This document shows, in pieces, positions 10,187 through 19,784 of a stretch of 64,000 bases of DNA; positions within the stretch are counted from its first letter, which is position 1, and each line of letters opens with the position of its first letter. Both the position numbers and the translations under genes were made by a program. A model generated the notes under the pieces. The model had not been told where the DNA came from, did no database searches, and saw only the letters and a program-made list of their open reading frames with translations. The DNA comes from Bacillota bacterium. GTDB lineage: Bacteria > Bacillota > Negativicutes > DSM-13327. The stretch is from positions 1 through 64,000 of the forward strand of contig JAGFZX010000014.1 in NCBI GenBank assembly GCA_017889585.1, read 5' to 3'.

Positions 10187-10951
10187 TTAGTGCAATACAT
10201 CCCATATTTGTTTACTAATTAATAAGACTGACATAAACAAAAATAAAGGTCTAACATAAGCTGCACCTTTTTTTATTGCCAAACGTGAACCAGCAAGAGC
10301 ACCGAAAATCATGGCTATCCCCATAGGAATAGCATAATAATAATTAACTGAGCCAAAATATATAAAAGTCATAACAGCAGCAATATTACTGGCAAAATTG
10401 AGAGCCTTAGAATTACCAGCTGCGACCACAAAATCAAAACCAATCATTAAAAAAGCAAAAATAAAAAATGAACCTGCTCCTGGTCCAAAAAAGCCATCAT
10501 AAAAGCCTATAGAAAAAGCTGCGAGGCCGCTTAAATAAACCGTCTTTTTAGTCATCCCTTGATATGTTGATATATCTCCCCATTCTTTTCTAGTAAAAGT
10601 ATAAACAGTAACAGCAAGTAACATAACTACTACTAATGGCTTTAAAAACTGAGAGGGGATTTGTTGCACTGTAATGACCCCAAAAGCTGAGCCAATAAAC
10701 GAAAGTGGGAATAAAATTTTAATTAAATTAATATTAATTTTACCCGACCGCAAAAATGAAAGAGTACTTGTACAACTTCCCATAACACTAGCCATCTTAT
10801 TAGTACCGAGAGCCATCGTAGGCGGTAAACCAGTTAATAATAGTGCTGGTAATGAAATTAACCCACCACCGCCTACTACTGAGTCAATAAATGATGCAAT
10901 AAAACCAGCAACCACTAAAAATAAAAGAATATCAAAACTTACAAATTCCAC
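10187..10951 (-). CDS. TSUP (TauE/SafE) family sulfite/anion exporter-like protein
   Basis: This 254-residue membrane protein has about eight helices. It shows the TSUP family pattern: a glycine-rich first repeat (DSVVGGGGLISLPALLL, then MALGTNKMAS) and a second repeat (GFYDGFFGPGAGSFFIF). Members move sulfite, sulfoacetate, taurine-derived or other small organic anions. The substrate cannot be read from the sequence and no sulfur-metabolism gene is adjacent. It lies downstream of the cyclophilin gene on the same strand, with a hairpin in the gap. Confidence 0.85.
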   Translation of the reverse strand: MEFVSFDILLFLVVAGFIASFIDSVVGGGGLISLPALLLTGLPPTMALGTNKMASVMGSCTSTLSFLRSGKININLIKILFPLSFIGSAFGVITVQQIPSQFLKPLVVVMLLAVTVYTFTRKEWGDISTYQGMTKKTVYLSGLAAFSIGFYDGFFGPGAGSFFIFAFLMIGFDFVVAAGNSKALNFASNIAAVMTFIYFGSVNYYYAIPMGIAMIFGALAGSRLAIKKGAAYVRPLFLFMSVLLISKQIWDVLH

Positions 10952-10970
10952 ATATTACCTCCACATAACC

Positions 10971-11016
10971 AATAAGGAGTGAGATTACATCCGCTTGATG
11001 TTCTCCACTCCTTATT
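10971..11016 (-). terminator. Hairpin between the cyclophilin and TSUP genes
   Basis: AATAAGGAGTG and CACTCCTTATT form a perfect 11-bp stem with a long loop. No T run follows on the minus strand, so it may be a weak terminator, a processing site or a leader structure for the TSUP gene 20 bases on. Confidence 0.45.
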
Positions 11017-11051
11017 ATACTCTATTTTACTATATTGTCGCTAGATAGAGC

Positions 11052-11483
11052 TTATTCTTCAACAACTGTAACCTTATTCATAATATCACCCTGGCTAATT
11101 TGATCAACAATATCCATTCCTTCAATTACTTTACCAAAAACAGTATGTATACCATTCAAATGTGGTTGTGGCTCATATACAATGAAAAATTGACTGCCTC
11201 CAGTATTAGGTCCACGATGAGCCATTGACAAAGATCCACGTTCATGCACATGGGGATTACCTGTTGTTTCACAAGGGATGCTATAGCCAGGTCCGCCTGT
11301 TCCATTACCATTAGGACAACCACCTTGAGCTACAAAACCTTTGATTACTCGATGAAAAGATAGACCATCATAAAAGCCTTCTGTTATTAATTTTTCAAAA
11401 TTGGCGACGGTTTTAGGTGCTTCTTTCTCAAATAGCTCAATAACAATTGAGCCTTTATCCATTTCAATAACTGCCTTTTTCAA
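11052..11483 (-). CDS. Cyclophilin-type peptidyl-prolyl cis-trans isomerase
   Basis: The enzyme catalyses proline isomerisation during protein folding. The 143-residue protein is a minimal single-domain cyclophilin. Active-site motifs are present: [13 protein letters not shown] (catalytic Arg), [16 protein letters not shown] and [14 protein letters not shown]. It has no signal peptide, so it is cytoplasmic. The family is PpiB-like. It has its own 77-base upstream gap from the L,D-transpeptidase gene and is probably transcribed on its own or by readthrough. Confidence 0.93.
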   Translation of the reverse strand: MKKAVIEMDKGSIVIELFEKEAPKTVANFEKLITEGFYDGLSFHRVIKGFVAQGGCPNGNGTGGPGYSIPCETTGNPHVHERGSLSMAHRGPNTGGSQFFIVYEPQPHLNGIHTVFGKVIEGMDIVDQISQGDIMNKVTVVEE

Positions 11484-11560
11484 AATAATTACCTCACTTT
11501 AATGAATTAATACCAATTATATCTATTATACCATATTATAATCTTGTTTTTTTATTTACT

Positions 11561-12823
11561 TTAGTCAATAAAATCGCCCATTTCTCCTAGATACATTGAA
11601 TAATCTATACTCAAAGAGAAATAATTCATATCTAAGGTTTGCTGCGTTGCATCCCATGTAACACTAGCATTAAAATAGTCACTGATTTTACTAGCCTCAA
11701 TATAGGGCTCCTCTGCCAGCATTGTTACAGATATTTTTCTGTAGCCCAGCCATAAGGTTTTACTTTGCTCCTCCCAATATAGTTTTCTATTTAAAGCCTT
11801 AGCCACTTTATCAATTGGCACATAATTAATATCATTGATTTGCTGTACATTATGAGTGACTGGCTGCCCCGCCATCAATAATTCCAGTGCATTTATCATT
11901 AAACAGTTATTATCCTCATCCCAGCTTTGTCTCACGCCAAATAGTGTAGGCAAATAATTTACTCCCACATACAAAATATTATTTTTAACCATCCCTGGTA
12001 CAGCATAATGTTTGCCAACAACCAACTGTTGCTGCTCATTCCACTCAATATTAGTATCTAATTTAGCTGCTATGGTTAATACGGGCGCATATATTACATC
12101 GTCCCATCCTACCAAATATTGCGGTATTTTTTTATTATTTATTTTTAAATTATACAATTTTGCAAATAGTACTTGTTCACCTTCTTCCTTGCTAATCAAC
12201 TGTAATAAAAAATCATCTTCGATTAGACTGTCTAATCTTTCTGTTATTAATTTATGCTTAACTTGTTCCAATGTAACTTTTCCATCTGCATATACATCAG
12301 GATAAATACCAATTGACGCCTTACCTGCTTCATCAACTCTAACCTTAACCTGGTCATATGTAATATATAAAGGAGTATTATATTGAATCTGGGGAAATAA
12401 TTCTTCAACATCCTCTTCATGCATACGAATACAACCATTAGAAATAACTGAACCAATTGACCATGGAGCATTCGTACCATGGATTCCATAATTAGCCTTA
12501 AATCCCATCCATCTATAACCTAAGGGATTATGCGGTCCAGAGGTTACTACATAGCCGTTGCTATTAGGTGGATACCACCAGGGATTCACTTCCTTATCAA
12601 TAATATAAAAAGAACCACGTGGTGTTGGCGTAGACTGTTTACCAATAGCAACTGAATATTCTTTTATTAACTTATCATTTTCATAATATTCAAGTGTGCG
12701 ACTTGGTAAATTCACAATAATTTTAGATGACATATTCTGATCTATTGCTTGTATACTAATAGGATTGATCGCTGATAATACAACAATAACCATAGTACAC
12801 ACTGCTAATTTAAAACAGCCCAT
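11561..12823 (-). CDS. Exported L,D-transpeptidase with three copper-amine-oxidase-like repeats
   Basis: The YkuD domain (about residues 32-155) has the catalytic pattern HGT then SNGCIRM, with the nucleophile Cys near residue 131. It follows a signal peptide with core VCTMVIVVLSAI. The C-terminal half carries three degenerate copies of the amine-oxidase N-like (Cu_amine_oxidN1) module, seen as YAPVLTIAAKLDTNIEW, YVPIDKVAKALNRKLYW and YIEASKISDYFNASVTW. These modules are common in cell-surface proteins of Firmicutes. The enzyme would make 3-3 crosslinks in peptidoglycan or anchor proteins to it. ATG at 12823 follows AAAAGGGGTG. A GTG two codons upstream is less likely. Confidence 0.85.
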   Translation of the reverse strand: MGCFKLAVCTMVIVVLSAINPISIQAIDQNMSSKIIVNLPSRTLEYYENDKLIKEYSVAIGKQSTPTPRGSFYIIDKEVNPWWYPPNSNGYVVTSGPHNPLGYRWMGFKANYGIHGTNAPWSIGSVISNGCIRMHEEDVEELFPQIQYNTPLYITYDQVKVRVDEAGKASIGIYPDVYADGKVTLEQVKHKLITERLDSLIEDDFLLQLISKEEGEQVLFAKLYNLKINNKKIPQYLVGWDDVIYAPVLTIAAKLDTNIEWNEQQQLVVGKHYAVPGMVKNNILYVGVNYLPTLFGVRQSWDEDNNCLMINALELLMAGQPVTHNVQQINDINYVPIDKVAKALNRKLYWEEQSKTLWLGYRKISVTMLAEEPYIEASKISDYFNASVTWDATQQTLDMNYFSLSIDYSMYLGEMGDFID

Positions 12824-12990
12824 AGACACCCCTTTTCTCTTTTCAAAATTTTTTTATTAATATATATGAAAAGGGGCTTTACTATATGACCTAAAGAAAA
12901 ACTAATCCTATCTATCATATCTCTTGTACTTAGATTATAATATTTGTAAGGTTGCAAGTTAAATATCAAATACTTAAAGGAGTCATTATA

Positions 12991-13887
12991 ATGGATATTC
13001 GTCATTTAACATACTTTATCGAAGTAGCCCACCATCGAAGTTTTACCAAGGCTGCCCAAGCATTACATATAACACAGCCATCAATTAGTAAAATGATTAA
13101 ACTTTTAGAAGATGAGCTAGATGTAACACTATTTTATCGCTCAGCAAAACAAATCGAGCTAACTGATGCTGGCAAAGCTTTATTATACCAATCTCAACAA
13201 ATAGTGAATTCCTTTCAAAATTTAACTTCAGACCTTGCTGATGTTATCAATTCAAAAAAAGGTGCTATTACTATCGGTTTACCACCAATGGTTGGCGCTC
13301 GGTTTTTTCCTCAAATAATTTCTGATTTTACCACGTTGCATCCGCAAATTTCACTTACACTGCTCGAAGTAGGATCACAAAAAGTACAAGTGGGTATCGA
13401 TGATGGTAGTCTAGACATCGGTGTTGTTATGTTGCCAATTGATGAAGACATCTTTGAAATGTTTCCTATTGTTAATGAACCAATGATGCTGATTGTTCAT
13501 CCTGAGCATACTTTAGCAGAGAAAGCGATTGTTGACCTTAGTCAATTAAAAGATGAGAATTTTATTCTTTTTAGAAAAAGTTTCACCCTTCATGACAATA
13601 TTATCAATCGATGTATTGAAAGTGGTTTTACTCCCAATATTATCTTTAAAAGTTCCCATTGGGATTTTATCGCTGAAATGGTTGCTATTAATTTTGGCAT
13701 TGCTCTACTGCCAAGAATAATTTGTAAGGATCTTGACCCTGAACGGATTAAAATAATTCCAATTGCTGAGCCAATGATTCATTGGAATTTGGGTGTTATA
13801 TGGAAAAAAGATAGATATTTATCATTTGCAGCCAAAGAATTTATTAATTTTACCAGTAAACGCTTTGATACGAATCTTAAAATATAA
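12991..13887 (+). CDS. LysR-family transcriptional regulator
   Basis: The 298-residue protein has an N-terminal winged helix-turn-helix (MDIRHLTYFIEVAHHRSFTKAAQ, then TQPSISKMIKLLEDEL) and a C-terminal periplasmic-binding-like effector domain (GAITIGLPPMVG onward). The ATG at 12991 is chosen because AAAGGAG lies 8 bases before it and the HTH begins there. A start at 12952 would only add a non-family extension. It is divergent from the L,D-transpeptidase gene, and LysR proteins often control the divergent neighbour. The overall look is that of CidR/CynR-type members. The inducer is unknown. Confidence 0.92.
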   Translation: MDIRHLTYFIEVAHHRSFTKAAQALHITQPSISKMIKLLEDELDVTLFYRSAKQIELTDAGKALLYQSQQIVNSFQNLTSDLADVINSKKGAITIGLPPMVGARFFPQIISDFTTLHPQISLTLLEVGSQKVQVGIDDGSLDIGVVMLPIDEDIFEMFPIVNEPMMLIVHPEHTLAEKAIVDLSQLKDENFILFRKSFTLHDNIINRCIESGFTPNIIFKSSHWDFIAEMVAINFGIALLPRIICKDLDPERIKIIPIAEPMIHWNLGVIWKKDRYLSFAAKEFINFTSKRFDTNLKI

Positions 13888-13890
13888 AGT

Positions 13891-13933
13891 AAGGGCAACT
13901 AAGGCTTAATTTAAACCTTAGTTGCCCTTTTAG
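13891..13933. terminator. Terminator after the lysR gene, shared with the corA side
   Basis: AAGGGCAACTAAGG and its complement form a perfect 14-bp stem followed by TTTT on the plus strand. On the minus strand the same hairpin lies downstream of corA and of repeat copy A. Confidence 0.85.
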
Positions 13934-13937
13934 GAAT

Positions 13938-14002
13938 GTTCTACTGCTAACCCATCGAACTAAGCCCATCACATCGTCGCTGAAGCAACCTGTGCCTGCT
14001 TA
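13938..14002 (-). repeat. Dispersed intergenic element, copy A
   Basis: Reading the minus strand from the corA stop codon, the sequence begins TAAGCAGGCACAGGTTGCTT and continues with AGCGACGATGTGATGGGCTT and GTTCGATGGGTTAGCAG. It matches copies at 52357 and 52812 over about 60 bases. GTTGC-TTCA-GCGAC can pair (with one G-T). The element starts at the corA stop codon and is followed by the strong hairpin at 13891-13933, so it sits in the 3' end of the corA transcript. Confidence 0.75.
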
Positions 14003-15088
14003 TGTATTACCTATCCAATTTTTTCTTTTGAAATATATAATCATAAATGTACTGATTACCCCCATAAAAATCAGAACAGCCGGGTAACCCCACTCCCATT
14101 CCAGTTCCGGCATATATTTAAAATTCATACCATATAACCCTACTATAAAAGTGAGTGGTATAAAAATAGTAGCTATAATGGTTAAAATCTTCATGACCTC
14201 ATTTAGTTTATAACTTACACTAGAAATATAAATATCAAACATTCCGGTTACCATATCACGGTACATTTCTATGGTATCAATGACTTGAATGATATGATCG
14301 TATACATCTCTGAGGTAAATAAGAGTGTCCTGGCTAAATAATACCGAATCCCCTCGGGCCAAAGCATTAATAATCTCCCTTAAAGGCCATATGGCCTTTC
14401 TGACAAACAGCATCTCAGTTTTTAATGAATGTATTTCCTTAAGAACATTAGGTCCAGGATCTAACATTAACTTATCTTCTAAGCTTTCTATCTTTTCTCC
14501 TAAGTATTCAAGGGCTATATAGTAATGATCGACAATACAATCAATTAAAGCATATGCCAAATAATCAACGCCTTTGGTTCTTATCGTGCCATTGGTCTTT
14601 TTTATTCTATCCCTTATTTGCTGAAAGGTGTGATTATCATTTTCCTGAAAAGATATAATATAGTTACGAATAATAATTATGCTTATTTGTTCAAACTCTA
14701 TATTGACGGTCTGCTCATAATAATTAATCATCTTGAGAACGATATATATATACTCCTTACTCTCTTCTAATTTAGGGCGCTGTTCATTATTTACAATATC
14801 CTCCATAACAAGTGGATGTACCTTGAATTTATTGCCTATTTTTTCTATAACATCAATAATATGAATACCACTTATATGTATCCAATTAACATCTGCAATA
14901 CAATCATTTTGCAATAATTCATCTACATTGCTCAACTGTTGTTCAGTCCAGTCATCTTTACTATAACATAACATAGATATTTTTATTTTTTCATTTCTCA
15001 TTGAACCGGTATGTAAAAGTGTACCAGGTGGCATGCCCACTTTCTGAATATTATGCTTATGTTTATATTGGCCTGGCAAGAATATCAC
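14000..15088 (-). CDS. corA: CorA-family magnesium/divalent metal transporter
   Basis: This is a 362-residue CorA. A large cytoplasmic domain is followed by two C-terminal membrane helices, with the selectivity signature GMN in VGLYGMNFKYMPELEW and a basic tail (FKRKNWIGNT). The family conducts Mg2+, and some members Co2+ or Ni2+. The GTG start overlaps the TGA stop of the ftsK-like gene (GTGA). Translation is therefore probably coupled, and an internal TTG further on is a less likely start. The stop codon begins a dispersed repeat element. Confidence 0.93.
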   Translation of the reverse strand: MIFLPGQYKHKHNIQKVGMPPGTLLHTGSMRNEKIKISMLCYSKDDWTEQQLSNVDELLQNDCIADVNWIHISGIHIIDVIEKIGNKFKVHPLVMEDIVNNEQRPKLEESKEYIYIVLKMINYYEQTVNIEFEQISIIIIRNYIISFQENDNHTFQQIRDRIKKTNGTIRTKGVDYLAYALIDCIVDHYYIALEYLGEKIESLEDKLMLDPGPNVLKEIHSLKTEMLFVRKAIWPLREIINALARGDSVLFSQDTLIYLRDVYDHIIQVIDTIEMYRDMVTGMFDIYISSVSYKLNEVMKILTIIATIFIPLTFIVGLYGMNFKYMPELEWEWGYPAVLIFMGVISTFMIIYFKRKNWIGNT

Positions 15089-17454
15089 CTCATATCTTCT
15101 GTATTATCACTAGCAGATTGGGGTCCTTTCTTCATATATCTATCATAGATCTGATCATAAGTCATAATAATCTCACGGGGCTTGCTACCTATATTAGGAC
15201 CAATAATTTTCATTTCTTCCATAGTATCAATTAATCTCGATGCCCTGGTATAACCAATACGAAACTTGCGCTGTAGCATTGATGCAGATGCCTGATTTGT
15301 TTCCATTATAATCCTAATAGCATCTTCAAATAGCTCATCTTCAAACACACTCTGATTTTTTTCATCTTTACTAGACTCTTCACAAGCAGTGATTCCCTCC
15401 AAATACTCAGGCGGTTCTACTTGTTTCTTTATATACTCTGTTAATTGTTCTACCTCACTGTCAGCAATAAAGGCACCTTGTACCCTGAGTGGCTTAGACA
15501 TTCCAATTGGAGAGAATAGCATATCACCTTTACCTAAAAGCTTTTCTGCACCAGCCATATCCAAAATTGTCCGAGAATCGATTTGTGAAGATACTGCAAA
15601 AGAAATTCTTGACGGTACATTGGCCTTAATCAGACCTGTAATGACATCAACAGATGGCCTCTGAGTAGCTAGTACCATATGAATACCTGACGCCCTGGCT
15701 TTTTGGGCTAAGCGAATAATGGCATCCTCCACATCCACTGGGGAAACCATCATTAAATCAGCTAACTCATCAATGATAATTATAATATAGGGTATTTTTT
15801 CACCACTTGAACCCGCACCTTTAGGAAAAATTTCAATCATTTCATTATATCTACCAATATCCCGCACCCCGGCAGCAGCAAACATTTCATACCTACGTTC
15901 CATCTCTTGCACAGCCCACCGCAAGGATGAAGCCGCTTTTTTTGAATCAGTAACTACAGGTGTCAATAGATGAGGTAAACCATTATAACTTGTTAGTTCT
16001 ACTACTTTAGGGTCGATTAAGATGAGTCTTACTTCCTGTGGGGTTGCTTTAAATAAAATACTGGTCAATAATGTATTAATACAGACACTTTTACCGGAAC
16101 CAGTTGAACCTGCTACCAGTAAGTGAGGCATTTTACCTAAATCTGCAGTAACAGTTTTACCAGCAATATCCTTCCCTAGAGCTACCACCAATTTGGATGG
16201 CGACTTTAAAAAATCATCACTTTCTAAAACATCTCTTAGAGGTACACTTAGTGTCACTTTATTGGGGACCTCAATACCAATCGCAGCCTTACCTGGAATA
16301 GGTGCTTCAATCCGCACCCCTGATGCAGCTAAACTTAATGCTATATCATCTGCCAAATTAACAATTTTACTCACCTTAACTCCTGGTGCTGGTTCCAGCT
16401 CATAACGGGTGACAGTCGGCCCCTGGCTTATATGAATAATTTTAGCTTTAATATTAAAACTTTCTAATGTTTTTTCAAGAATTCTCGCATTATTTGCTAC
16501 TTCCTTAACAAGCTTCCCATCTGTTGGTGCCATTGTTTTTTTTAATAATAACAATGGTGGTAACACATAACCTATTACTTGCGTATTTTCTGGTTGCAAT
16601 ATATAACCATCGTCTATATCTTTACTTTTACTAGACTGCTTTATCTTATTGTTAGAAGTAAACTCTTTTGTCTGACAGCTGGTTTCTTCTATTAGGCCTT
16701 CAGACCGCGCTTCCGTTTGTTCTTGTAATGCAGCCTGTTCCAGTAATTTATCCATTAAAGGATTATTTGTAAGGGGTACTGATTGTTCAAATGTTGCTGC
16801 CAATTCTTCAGATAGCTGTCCATTTTTTAATGCTTTTTCAGCAAAACGCCGATCTTTTTCTTGATTATAAAATTTACCAACCTTTTCAAATTGCTCATAG
16901 GCAGTCGATAAACCATGTTGCGCTTGATCCCGAGCTGCTAAAAATCCACGATATAAGGACCAAGTTGTAGCAATTAAAATACCACATAAACAAGAAGCTA
17001 ATAACAATATTAAACTTCCGTAAAACCCCAAAAATTTACGCAATAAAAATAGTAACATACCACCAACTAGGCCACCACCATTAATTAGACTCTCTGGCAT
17101 TATTTCATTATTTTCAGGAATTAAATAATGATGTATAAGCCCCAATAATGAAATATACACTAAGGTCAATCCCCAAAAACGAACACTATATACAATATCT
17201 TGATCTTTTTTTATATAAAACACACCAATAGTCATCATTAATAAAGGTATAACAATAGCCCCTAAGCCAAAAGAATAGTTTAAGAATTTAGATATATATA
17301 CCCCTACTGAGCCAGTATTAAAATTAAGCAAACTAAATATAGAAATAATTCCTGATGCTAATAGAAAAATACCTACTATTTCAGATCCAAGGTTTGGATT
17401 TATATTACTTTCTTTTTTTCCCTCTGCTTTATTTTTAGAATTTCTTCTAGACAA
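15085..17454 (-). CDS. ftsK: FtsK/SpoIIIE-type DNA translocase
   Basis: This is a 789-residue septal DNA pump that clears chromosomes at division or sporulation. Four or more membrane helices lie in about the first 170 residues. A variable linker rich in Gln and Glu follows, then the RecA-like motor with Walker A AGSTGSGKS near residue 450 and Walker B IIIIIDELADLMMVS. The C-terminal gamma winged helix (ASMLQRKFRIGYTRASRLID) reads KOPS/SRS sequences. A paralogue elsewhere is possible, since spore-formers often have two. The last bases overlap corA. The upstream gap contains the ilvD promoter in the opposite direction. Confidence 0.95.
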   Translation of the reverse strand: MSRRNSKNKAEGKKESNINPNLGSEIVGIFLLASGIISIFSLLNFNTGSVGVYISKFLNYSFGLGAIVIPLLMMTIGVFYIKKDQDIVYSVRFWGLTLVYISLLGLIHHYLIPENNEIMPESLINGGGLVGGMLLFLLRKFLGFYGSLILLLASCLCGILIATTWSLYRGFLAARDQAQHGLSTAYEQFEKVGKFYNQEKDRRFAEKALKNGQLSEELAATFEQSVPLTNNPLMDKLLEQAALQEQTEARSEGLIEETSCQTKEFTSNNKIKQSSKSKDIDDGYILQPENTQVIGYVLPPLLLLKKTMAPTDGKLVKEVANNARILEKTLESFNIKAKIIHISQGPTVTRYELEPAPGVKVSKIVNLADDIALSLAASGVRIEAPIPGKAAIGIEVPNKVTLSVPLRDVLESDDFLKSPSKLVVALGKDIAGKTVTADLGKMPHLLVAGSTGSGKSVCINTLLTSILFKATPQEVRLILIDPKVVELTSYNGLPHLLTPVVTDSKKAASSLRWAVQEMERRYEMFAAAGVRDIGRYNEMIEIFPKGAGSSGEKIPYIIIIIDELADLMMVSPVDVEDAIIRLAQKARASGIHMVLATQRPSVDVITGLIKANVPSRISFAVSSQIDSRTILDMAGAEKLLGKGDMLFSPIGMSKPLRVQGAFIADSEVEQLTEYIKKQVEPPEYLEGITACEESSKDEKNQSVFEDELFEDAIRIIMETNQASASMLQRKFRIGYTRASRLIDTMEEMKIIGPNIGSKPREIIMTYDQIYDRYMKKGPQSASDNTEDMR

Positions 17455-17617
17455 TCCTTACCACCTAATTCCCTTTTATTTATTATTAATATGATTATAC
17501 CATTTTTAAAAGCACCTTTACAAATATTTCAAAAACATATGTTTGTTTATTTAGTAGAGATTGGAGCACTCACTACTGCTTACTCTATGATAAATATATA
17601 AATTTAACATTATATAC

Positions 17618-17645
17618 TTGACATTATTTTTAAATCAAATATAAT
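17618..17645 (+). promoter_or_regulatory. Sigma-A-type promoter of ilvD
   Basis: Perfect TTGACA (17618-17623) and TATAAT (17640-17645) boxes are 16 bp apart. This predicts a transcript start near 17653 and a leader of about 160 bases. The rest of the 361-base ftsK-ilvD gap to the left (17455-17617) shows no feature beyond AT-rich divergent promoter sequence. Confidence 0.75.
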
Positions 17646-17671
17646 AAGAACATTACAACTTTACACTTTTT

Positions 17672-17790
17672 AAGATGTGGTGGAGGCGTAGGAAGCAACA
17701 TCTGCATTATTATCAATCCCTCCTGAGCTGCAAGGGTGTTAGTGCTAGAGATATCTCTTGCCCCTTATGGTGGCAGGAGTTTTATTTTTT
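17672..17790 (+). promoter_or_regulatory. Attenuator-like leader of ilvD with intrinsic terminator
   Basis: A terminator (CTCTTGCC at 17755-17762 with GGCAGGAG at 17772-17779, then TTTTATTTTTT) lies 26 bases before the ilvD start. A competing fold pairs AAGGG and AGAG (17732-17750) with CTCT and CCCTT (17755-17766), which would block the terminator. A short frame from GTG 17736 begins V-L-V-L-E-I-S-L and ends at TAA 17790 within the T run. It is a candidate branched-chain leader peptide, but its ribosome site is poor. No T-box motif (GGGTGGNACC) was seen. Confidence 0.6.
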
Positions 17791-17815
17791 AATGATATAG
17801 AAGGAGGATTTTTTT

Positions 17816-19468
17816 ATGCACAGTGATATTGTAAAAAAGGGATCAACTAAGGCAGCTCACCGCTCGCTCTTTTATGCTATGGGCTATACGCCTGAAGATC
17901 TTGATAAGCCCTTAATCGGAATTGTAAACTCATTTAATGAAATTATTCCAGGACATATCCACCTTAGAGATATTGCCCAAGCTGCAAAACTCGGAGTAGC
18001 CTCTGCAGGTGGCACACCTATGGAGTTTCCTGCTATTGGTGTATGTGACGGTATCGCCATGGGTCATAAAGGCATGAATTTTTCATTGGCCAGTCGCGAA
18101 CTCATTGCAGATTCAATTGAAGCAGTAGCTGGAGCTCACGCCTTTGATGGTCTTGTCCTAATCCCTAACTGTGATAAGGTTGTTCCAGGTATGCTTATGG
18201 CAGCAGCTAGACTCAACATTCCCTGTGTCGTCGTCAGTGGTGGTCCAATGCTTGCAGGCCGATATCAAAGTAACGATATCAGTGTAAGTACTATGTTTGA
18301 AGCAGCAGGAAAGTATGAAAGCGGAAAAATAGATGCTGTGGAACTGGATAATATGGAACAAGCAGCCTGTGCTAGCTGCGGCTCATGTGCCGGACTCTTT
18401 ACCGCCAACTCCATGAACTGCCTCACTGAGGCCTTAGGTATGGGGTTACCAGGTAATGGTACCATTCCAGCTGCTTATTTAGGAGCACGTAAGAAACTAG
18501 CTAAACAAGCTGGAGCCACCATTATAGAACTCATAAAAAATGATATAAAACCAAGAGATATTATGACCCGTAAAGCTTTTGAGAATGCAATTACTGTTGA
18601 CATGGGTATTGGTGGCTCATCAAATACGGTTCTCCATCTATTAGCCATTGCAAATGAAGCTGAAGTTGAATTACCCCTATCACTCTTTGATACTCTAAGT
18701 GCTAAAACACCTTATATCATTAAACTCAGTCCAGGTGGTACACACCATATGCAGGATTTGAATGAAGCTGGTGGCATTAGTGCTGTCATGAAGGAACTTG
18801 CTAGCATTGGTATTATCCATACTGATGCCTTAACAGTAACTGGATCCGTATCAGAAAGAATTAAGCAAGCCCACATTTTACGGCCTGATGTTATCCATAC
18901 GGCTCAAAATCCTTATCGAAAAACTGGCGGTATTGCCGTTCTTTCTGGAAATCTCGCTCCTGACAATTGTATTGTTAAAGAAAGTGCTGTAGAAGAAGAT
19001 ATGCTTGTTTTTGAAGGCCCCGCCCATGTATTTGATTCTGAAGAACAAGTAATTGATGCTCTACTTGCTAAACAAGTCAATAACGGATCAGTTGTTGTTA
19101 TTCGCTACGAAGGACCAAAAGGTGGTCCTGGCATGAAAGAAATGCTTAATCCTACAGCCATTATTACTGGTATGGGTCTAAAAGTAGCTCTCCTGACAGA
19201 TGGTCGTTTTAGCGGTGCCACGCGTGGGGCATGTATTGGTCATGTATCCCCTGAAGCCATGGACGGTGGTCCAATTGCTTTAGTGCAAAACGGTGATATT
19301 ATTAGTATTAATATTCCGAGTCGTACTCTAACACTAAAGGTTAGCGATGAAGAACTGAGTAAACGCCGCGCAGCATGGATACAGCCTGAGGCAAAAGTAA
19401 AAAAAGGTTATCTTACTCGTTATGCCAAACTCGTTACATCAGCCAGCAAAGGCGCTGTTCTTAAATAA
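17816..19468 (+). CDS. ilvD: Dihydroxy-acid dehydratase
   Basis: This enzyme is the third common step of valine, leucine and isoleucine synthesis. It dehydrates 2,3-dihydroxy acids to 2-keto acids with an Fe-S cluster. At 550 residues it matches IlvD. Cluster-binding and signature segments include [25 protein letters not shown] and [16 protein letters not shown] near the middle, and [11 protein letters not shown] near the C-terminus. The start has AGAAGGAGGA at good spacing. No other ilv or leu gene is adjacent, so this is an isolated branched-chain gene under its own attenuator-like leader. Confidence 0.97.
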   Translation: MHSDIVKKGSTKAAHRSLFYAMGYTPEDLDKPLIGIVNSFNEIIPGHIHLRDIAQAAKLGVASAGGTPMEFPAIGVCDGIAMGHKGMNFSLASRELIADSIEAVAGAHAFDGLVLIPNCDKVVPGMLMAAARLNIPCVVVSGGPMLAGRYQSNDISVSTMFEAAGKYESGKIDAVELDNMEQAACASCGSCAGLFTANSMNCLTEALGMGLPGNGTIPAAYLGARKKLAKQAGATIIELIKNDIKPRDIMTRKAFENAITVDMGIGGSSNTVLHLLAIANEAEVELPLSLFDTLSAKTPYIIKLSPGGTHHMQDLNEAGGISAVMKELASIGIIHTDALTVTGSVSERIKQAHILRPDVIHTAQNPYRKTGGIAVLSGNLAPDNCIVKESAVEEDMLVFEGPAHVFDSEEQVIDALLAKQVNNGSVVVIRYEGPKGGPGMKEMLNPTAIITGMGLKVALLTDGRFSGATRGACIGHVSPEAMDGGPIALVQNGDIISINIPSRTLTLKVSDEELSKRRAAWIQPEAKVKKGYLTRYAKLVTSASKGAVLK

Positions 19469-19482
19469 TAAAACCTATGCTA

Positions 19483-19526
19483 AAGAAGCACAGCATACCT
19501 TTTCGATATGTTGTGCTTCTTTTCTT
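19483..19526 (+). terminator. Terminator after ilvD
   Basis: AAGAAGCACA-GCATA pairs with TATG-TTGTGCTTCTT and is followed by TTCTTAT. It may also serve the converging small gene at 19531. Confidence 0.8.
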
Positions 19527-19530
19527 ATGT

Positions 19531-19701
19531 CTAATGGAATGTTTTTTTATATTTTCGTATAAACCATTTGCCATTATCGGTCCAAATAGCTACCGCAATG
19601 AAGCCACCCATAAATAATTTTCCGTAGTCCAGCCCACGATAAAATTGGTCAATAATGATCAGTATGCAAATGATAATACAAACAAAACTACAAGCTCTCA
19701 T
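19531..19701 (-). CDS. Small two-helix membrane protein, function unknown
   Basis: The start at 19701 is chosen because GAGGGGTG lies just upstream. The longer frame to 19761 has no such site. The 56-residue product begins MRACSFVCIIICILIII, giving one hydrophobic helix. A second follows around GGFIAVAIW, and the tail is basic (KWFIRKYKKTFH). No family was recognised. It lies 84 bases downstream of the DAACS carrier on the same strand and could be a co-transcribed small partner. Confidence 0.55.
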   Translation of the reverse strand: MRACSFVCIIICILIIIDQFYRGLDYGKLFMGGFIAVAIWTDNGKWFIRKYKKTFH

Positions 19702-19784
19702 TATGTCACCCCTCAGCAATCGATAGTATTTAGGCCATCTATCGTAACTTGGCGGTATCATATTAGACAGATATGGCAGATCAT

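Noticed and set aside
17672-17816. T-box leader upstream of ilvD
   Set aside because: The antiterminator T-box sequence (GGGTGGNACC) and the specifier-loop AGTA motif are missing. AAGGGTGTTAG is only a partial match.
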